DNA of 8,498 nucleotides from Oscillospiraceae bacterium. Lineage in GTDB: Bacteria > Bacillota > Clostridia > Oscillospirales > Acutalibacteraceae. Position numbers and translations under genes: made by a program. Positions 4,985 through 8,498 of the stretch are shown in pieces (position 1 is the first letter of the stretch; each line of letters opens with the position of its first letter). The stretch is from positions 1-8,498 of the forward strand of contig JAFLUK010000062.1 in NCBI GenBank assembly GCA_022508865.1, in the 5' to 3' direction. Below the pieces are notes generated by a model. That model made no database searches. It was not told the origin of the DNA and saw only the letters and a program-made list of their open reading frames with translations.

Positions 4985-7468
4985 TCAACCTGTGTATGGC
5001 GACCATTGTGGATTTGCGCTGTTGTTGAAAATATAGTTATTACCCGGAATGGTAAGGTCGCTTGTTTGGTTTGTACCGCCGCTGTTGCCGTTATCAAAAA
5101 TAACGTTAACATACTTTTGGTCTACGGAAATTTTATAAATATTATTACCCAAACTTGTCATTTTTTCGCCCGGCCAGCCGTTGTTGCCCTGACCTGAAGC
5201 CCATACGTATGCATAAACATTTGACCAACCATAGGTGTTTTTGAAGTAAATAGTGTTCATTTCACCGGGCTTTGGAGCCTCTCCTGCAATTCCTTGCAGT
5301 GTTTTATACTTGGAGGAAAGGTCGTTGTAGTGCTTGTCAATATCAGAAGCAGACATTGAATTCATATTACTTATGCAATAACGATATTCCTTTTTAACAG
5401 CCATATATTGGTCATAGGAGCTGTAGGTATACTGGGCAGAAAGATAATTTTCAACTTCCTCTGTAAGGGTCTTTAAATCACTAACGGAAGTCCCTGATGA
5501 ATATAAATCCTTGCTACCTGAAGCTGAAACAGAAAACTTTTCAATAATACCTGCACTGAACTTCTGAATTAATGTTGCATCCTTAACGTCTATTCTGCCG
5601 TCACCGCTAACATCTGCAACAGCCAGTTGAGTATCGTTAAGTTGAACAATTGATGCGCCGTACTTCTGCAAAAGTGTTGCATCTGCAACATTTACAATGT
5701 TGTCAAGGTTAACATCACCAAGAAGAGCTTTTGAGGTGCTCTCGCCCTTTGCGGTGATAACAATATTGCCTGTTACCTTTGGAATATTGATAACAAAACT
5801 CTTGTTAATGTCATTGCCGCTTGAGGTTACAACCTGACTTGTAATATCCACACCACCCATTTTTACTGTAAGTGTCTTTGTGTATGCCTCTGTAGCAGAT
5901 GGTGTTTTTCCTGAATTGTCAGACAATGTGCACTTGTATGCGCTACCCTCTGTAACAGTTCTTTCAATATTGTCAGGTGTAAGATAAGCAGAAGATGCAA
6001 TGTTATAGGTAACAGAATATTTTGTTGCACTAACTTCCCCGTTTCCTGTACCGAAAATAATATAAGATGTCTGGGGGTTAATAAGGTTGTAGTAAAGATT
6101 TGCGCCGTTACAGATTACATAGTCGCCATAGCAATCAACAATATATGCCTCTGTTTCGTTCTCGCGGTTTGTTCTGTCCATATTGCCCATATGAGGTGTA
6201 GTAGGCAGAGCCTTTCTGATACCACCAATAGAGGAATTGTGAAGCATTTTTGCTGTTTTTCTGTTTACAGAAGAATCATAGTCCATATAGTTAAACTGGT
6301 CACTGAACTGAATATGGGTGTGACCACAGAAGAACATAGCATCCGGATAATCATAAAGTATCTGCTGTAATGCTTTGTTTCCGGTGTAGTCAAGGCTAAG
6401 AGGAATGTCATAGTATGGGTCATTTGCATCATCACCAACACCCCACTTGCTGAAGTTTGCGTGCTCTACAATATATGTGTTGTGGCCGTCATTCTTATAT
6501 TTGTCCAGCAAGCCTCTTGCCCAGCTAATCTGTTCCGGAGAAAACTCATCATATTTATTAGTGTAGAAATTTGTTTCCAATGCCATCATAATAAAGTGGT
6601 CACCAGACACAGGCTCGTCAAAGGCATAGTAAGCCTTATTTGAATTAAGGCTCTGACTGTCACACTTAAGACCGGTTGCCTTTATAAATGCGCTTGTAGC
6701 CTTGGATGGTGTGCACCACATTTCATGGTTGCCTATTGCCTCATATATGGGGTTGCAATAGTCACTGTCTGCAAGTACCTTTTGATAGCTCTTATATTCA
6801 GAAACGTAGTTGTTTTCGGCATCGCCGTTCTGATTATTAACATTGTCGCCGCTGGTAATAATAAAGTCAACATTCCGTGCAGCAGCACTGTCCAGCGCCT
6901 TGCGTAGGTGAACTTCATCATAAGGATATCTACCGCTGCCATAGCTGTCATTTGCTATGTGAATATCACTGAAGGAAGCAAAGGAATACTTCTTCTGGCT
7001 TGAAGAATGGGTAAACTGCTTACTCTGTGGAATGTTATACACCGCCGTTGCAGAGGCCACTGTCTTTACAGTTGGCTCTGTATTTGACTTAATTGCAATC
7101 AGCTTTGTTGCATCGGCAGGGATTGCAGTATGTGCAACCATATATACATTTGAACCGCTTGTGGTGGCTGATACATAGGAAATGTATCTGTATCCGTCAA
7201 GTGCCTTTGTGTTGTCTGCCCAATACAGATAATATGTTCCTGTACTGCTGCTGTCAGAGGCCTTCAGGGTAATTGTACCTTGTGCAAAGCCTGCTTTGTC
7301 CTTTTCGTCTCCTGTAAAGGTATAAGAAAGACTTGCAGATGCTCCCGACTTATCAATATCCTTAGTATCTGCAAATACGGTTGCAGACATAAGAATCGTG
7401 CCAAACACCACAGCAAGCATAAGGCAAATAGCAAGAAGCTTTCTCAGTTGATGTAAACTTGCTTTCAT
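4985..7468 (-). CDS. Secreted calcineurin-like metallophosphoesterase with dockerin and CBM26-like starch-binding module
   Basis: The 827-residue protein starts at an ATG preceded by a strong AGGAGGA (7473-7479). A Sec signal peptide (1-33) ends in VFA, a signal peptidase I site. Residues 40-145 look like a beta-sandwich. The phosphoesterase domain (about 161-460) has the two-metal motifs SDIH (Asp168, His170), GDN (Asp208), GNHE (Asn247, His248), His336 and GHTH (His383, His385), all intact. A beta-rich Ig-like segment (about 484-575) precedes a type I dockerin (584-640) with two calcium loops: Asp585, Asn587, Asp589, Asn593, Asp596, and Asp619, Ser621, Asp623, Asp627, Asp630. Each loop is followed by an ATLLQK/ATLIQK helix. 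A helical FIVAR-like linker (about 660-725) leads to a CBM26-like module (738-825) with Trp748, Tyr752, Tyr754, Trp756, Trp765 and an NQT motif. The dockerin implies docking to a cohesin scaffoldin outside the cell, and CBM26 binds starch, pointing to an amylosome. The substrate is unknown: starch phosphate, nucleotides, phosphodiesters and teichoic acids are all possible. A 40-base spacer separates it from the upstream lipoprotein gene. Confidence 0.9.
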   Translation of the reverse strand: MKASLHQLRKLLAICLMLAVVFGTILMSATVFADTKDIDKSGASASLSYTFTGDEKDKAGFAQGTITLKASDSSSTGTYYLYWADNTKALDGYRYISYVSATTSGSNVYMVAHTAIPADATKLIAIKSNTEPTVKTVASATAVYNIPQSKQFTHSSSQKKYSFASFSDIHIANDSYGSGRYPYDEVHLRKALDSAAARNVDFIITSGDNVNNQNGDAENNYVSEYKSYQKVLADSDYCNPIYEAIGNHEMWCTPSKATSAFIKATGLKCDSQSLNSNKAYYAFDEPVSGDHFIMMALETNFYTNKYDEFSPEQISWARGLLDKYKNDGHNTYIVEHANFSKWGVGDDANDPYYDIPLSLDYTGNKALQQILYDYPDAMFFCGHTHIQFSDQFNYMDYDSSVNRKTAKMLHNSSIGGIRKALPTTPHMGNMDRTNRENETEAYIVDCYGDYVICNGANLYYNLINPQTSYIIFGTGNGEVSATKYSVTYNIASSAYLTPDNIERTVTEGSAYKCTLSDNSGKTPSATEAYTKTLTVKMGGVDITSQVVTSSGNDINKSFVINIPKVTGNIVITAKGESTSKALLGDVNLDNIVNVADATLLQKYGASIVQLNDTQLAVADVSGDGRIDVKDATLIQKFSAGIIEKFSVSASGSKDLYSSGTSVSDLKTLTEEVENYLSAQYTYSSYDQYMAVKKEYRYCISNMNSMSASDIDKHYNDLSSKYKTLQGIAGEAPKPGEMNTIYFKNTYGWSNVYAYVWASGQGNNGWPGEKMTSLGNNIYKISVDQKYVNVIFDNGNSGGTNQTSDLTIPGNNYIFNNSANPQWSPYTG

Positions 7469-7472
7469 TTTG

Positions 7473-7479
7473 TCCTCCT
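7473..7479 (-). promoter_or_regulatory. Strong ribosome binding site of the phosphoesterase gene
   Basis: AGGAGGA on the minus strand lies four bases before the ATG (7468-7466). The match is near perfect with slightly short spacing, consistent with high expression of a secreted protein. Confidence 0.8.
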
Positions 7480-7483
7480 GTTT

Positions 7484-7509
7484 CCTGCAAAATACCTTGC
7501 AGGTATTTT
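7484..7509 (-). promoter_or_regulatory. Two overlapping, mutually exclusive hairpins between lipoprotein and phosphoesterase genes
   Basis: On the minus transcript, AAAATACCT (7509-7501) can pair with AGGTATTTT (7497-7489), nine pairs with a three-base loop. Alternatively CCTGCAA (7503-7497) can pair with TTGCAGG (7490-7484), seven pairs with a six-base loop. Both use 7497 and 7501-7503, so only one can form at a time. The first overlaps the stop codon of the upstream gene; the second ends four bases before AGGAGGA. The T-run lies inside the first stem, so it is a weak terminator at best. Partial termination or translational control is inferred. Confidence 0.45.
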
Positions 7510-8033
7510 TATTTTTTATATCCCAATGAAACCGTGTAGATATTTATATCCTTTGCTCCTGTTTCATTGTAAGTAAAGCTGATTGTTATATAACCAAGGT
7601 TACTGTTGCTTTCAGATACAGACAGCTCTACACCTGAGCAGGTAACCTCTTTGACCTGCTCATTAACACAGGCTTTAATTTCCTTTTCAATCTCTTTTTT
7701 AACCTTATCTGTTACCACACCATCGTTTTTGTCAAGTATTTTCAGCATATCACTTCCGGTGGTTTTTCCGTCAATTGTTCTTTTAGCAGTAGCCGCAGCT
7801 TTGTAAACCCGGGACTGAACACTTGTATAGTTACTTGGGAAGTTTTCTGTATTCATCTGTGGCTGACTTACAGTGGTTTGCATTTCTGCATTGTTAGCAT
7901 TTATGGTAACCTGTTCATTTTCGTTGATATATTGTCCGTTTTGAGGGGGATTTGGATTTGAACAGCCTGCAAAGGTCATAAGTAATATTGTAATTAATGC
8001 AATCACAAAAACAATTAATTTATTAAATTTCAT
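7509..8033 (-). CDS. Putative lipoprotein of unknown function (174 residues)
   Basis: I do not recognise the family. The N-terminus is a lipoprotein signal: basic MKFNK, a hydrophobic stretch (6-22) and the lipobox FAGC with lipidated Cys24, which predicts anchoring on the outer face of the membrane. I chose the ATG at 8033 because AAAGGA (8042-8047) lies eight bases before it and the signal begins there; a 20-residue longer frame would include the ribosome binding site. Residues 25-70 are rich in Asn, Gln and Thr and look like an unstructured tether. Residues 71-174 look folded: a helical part with a charged stretch (about 108-130), then beta-rich GYITISFTYN (147-156) and INIYTVSLGY (163-172). 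Cys122 and Cys132 could form a disulfide. It lies 40 bases upstream of the phosphoesterase gene on the same strand and may be cotranscribed with it. Confidence 0.8.
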   Translation of the reverse strand: MKFNKLIVFVIALITILLMTFAGCSNPNPPQNGQYINENEQVTINANNAEMQTTVSQPQMNTENFPSNYTSVQSRVYKAAATAKRTIDGKTTGSDMLKILDKNDGVVTDKVKKEIEKEIKACVNEQVKEVTCSGVELSVSESNSNLGYITISFTYNETGAKDINIYTVSLGYKK

Positions 8034-8088
8034 TCTCTTTTTCCTTTCTCCTTGAGTAAGTAATACCCATATACTATTACTATCTCTC

Positions 8089-8097
8089 ATCATAACA
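8089..8097 (-). promoter_or_regulatory. Candidate extended -10 promoter of the 174-residue lipoprotein gene
   Basis: TGTTATGAT on the minus strand contains the TGN extension plus TATGAT, one mismatch from TATAAT. The -35 position (8112-8117, TAGAAA) is weak, as often seen with extended -10 promoters. Transcription would start near 8082, giving a leader of about 50 bases. The region 8094-8198 is otherwise AT-rich and contains no gene. Confidence 0.35.
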
Positions 8098-8198
8098 TAT
8101 TTTTAAATTATTTTCTATGAATTACAAGTTTATTGTTGCACAAATTTTTTATCACATATTTGTCTATAATTTCTAATAAATGTGGATAATTTGTAAAT

Positions 8199-8239
8199 AA
8201 CACAAATCACCGCCCTACAAAGGAGCGGTGATTTGTGTT
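8199..8239. terminator. Terminator hairpin after the 85-residue lipoprotein gene
   Basis: A perfect 15-base-pair stem (8199-8213 with 8225-8239) is extended by CCT/AGG past a bulged A (8224) around an ACAA loop. It begins one base after the TGA stop of the minus-strand gene. The minus-strand tail after the stem is only moderately T-rich (ATTTAC), so termination may rest on stem strength. Confidence 0.75.
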
Positions 8240-8240
8240 T

Positions 8241-8498
8241 TCAAGAGAATAATAGTGTTTTGGTAAATTTAATCAATAGCTGTAGTCCCACATTTTCCAG
8301 CAGCTCACGACCATCTACATCAATAAACTTATCTATTATTGATTTATCAGTCGGCTTAATCTGGGATGTTGAATATTTAATTGATTTGCCGTAATCATTA
8401 TTTACATTACTTATATTTGCCTTGTTGCTGCAACCTGAAAGGCTGATAATTATGCCTGACATAATCAGCAGTGCTGTTGTTGTCAATATTTTTTTCAT
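8241..8498 (-). CDS. Small putative lipoprotein (85 residues)
   Basis: The ATG occupies the last three bases of the window, so its ribosome binding site and promoter are outside. MKKILTTTALLIMSGI is a typical lipoprotein signal and LSGC with Cys23 is a good lipobox, followed by SNKAN, a usual mature start. Only 62 residues follow the lipidated cysteine: a polar tether (24-50), then an amphipathic stretch IIDKFIDVDGRELLENVG (54-71) and a hydrophobic tail LQLLIKFTKTLLFS. The family is not recognised. The short mature part with a hydrophobic end, and the stop almost touching the terminator hairpin, leave open a frameshifted or shortened C-terminus, but there is no direct proof. Confidence 0.65.
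   Translation of the reverse strand: MKKILTTTALLIMSGIIISLSGCSNKANISNVNNDYGKSIKYSTSQIKPTDKSIIDKFIDVDGRELLENVGLQLLIKFTKTLLFS

Noticed and set aside
5563..5729. Tandem DNA repeat in the phosphoesterase gene
   Set aside because: The similarity comes from the two duplicated calcium-loop halves of the dockerin domain, not from a mobile or CRISPR-like repeat.
8034..8093. 20-residue N-terminal extension of the 174-residue lipoprotein
   Set aside because: It would precede the lipoprotein signal and includes the AAAGGA ribosome binding site; the start at 8033 fits better.
8181..8189. Perfect DnaA-box-like 9-mer (TTATCCACA on the minus strand)
   Set aside because: It is a single copy with no cluster, no dnaA/dnaN neighbours and no AT-rich unwinding repeats of an origin; a chance match in AT-rich DNA is plausible.

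Overview
The window looks like chromosomal DNA from a low-to-moderate GC Gram-positive gut anaerobe of the Clostridia, most likely a Ruminococcus-type member of the Oscillospiraceae. The strongest pointer is the 827-residue secreted protein on the minus strand. It carries a type I dockerin and a C-terminal starch-binding module resembling CBM26, a pairing best known from amylosome-forming Ruminococcus bromii. Strong AGGAGG-type ribosome binding sites, Firmicutes-style lipoproteins and a PolA without proofreading residues agree with this. The species call is inference.

Positions 1-2119 (+ strand) hold aspartate-family amino acid biosynthesis: the 3' part of homoserine dehydrogenase (hom, cut by the window edge), then aspartate kinase (lysC). 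LysC makes aspartyl phosphate at the head of the pathway, and Hom reduces aspartate semialdehyde to homoserine at the threonine/methionine branch. The 106-base spacer has a candidate promoter, a 12-base palindrome and a hairpin just before the lysC ribosome binding site. Inside lysC a good Shine-Dalgarno plus in-frame ATG predicts a separate regulatory beta subunit, as in Bacillus subtilis aspartokinase II.

Positions 2120-2355 hold no gene but contain two terminator-like hairpins, a weaker inverted repeat and a near-consensus promoter for polA. DNA polymerase I (2356-4902, +) has intact 5' nuclease and polymerase motifs and a degenerate 3'-5' exonuclease domain. A long symmetric hairpin at 4932-4967 separates it from the convergent minus-strand block and probably terminates both sides.

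Positions 4985-8498 (minus strand) encode cell-surface or secreted proteins. In transcription order they are an 85-residue lipoprotein starting at the window edge, a terminator hairpin, a 174-residue lipoprotein of unknown function with its own candidate promoter, a 40-base spacer with two mutually exclusive hairpins, and the large dockerin/CBM26 metallophosphoesterase. The last two may be cotranscribed. The most interesting feature is the calcineurin-like phosphoesterase fused to dockerin and starch-binding modules, which suggests phosphate-ester hydrolysis on starch or at the amylosome. No tRNA, rRNA, CRISPR array, insertion sequence or phage gene was seen.
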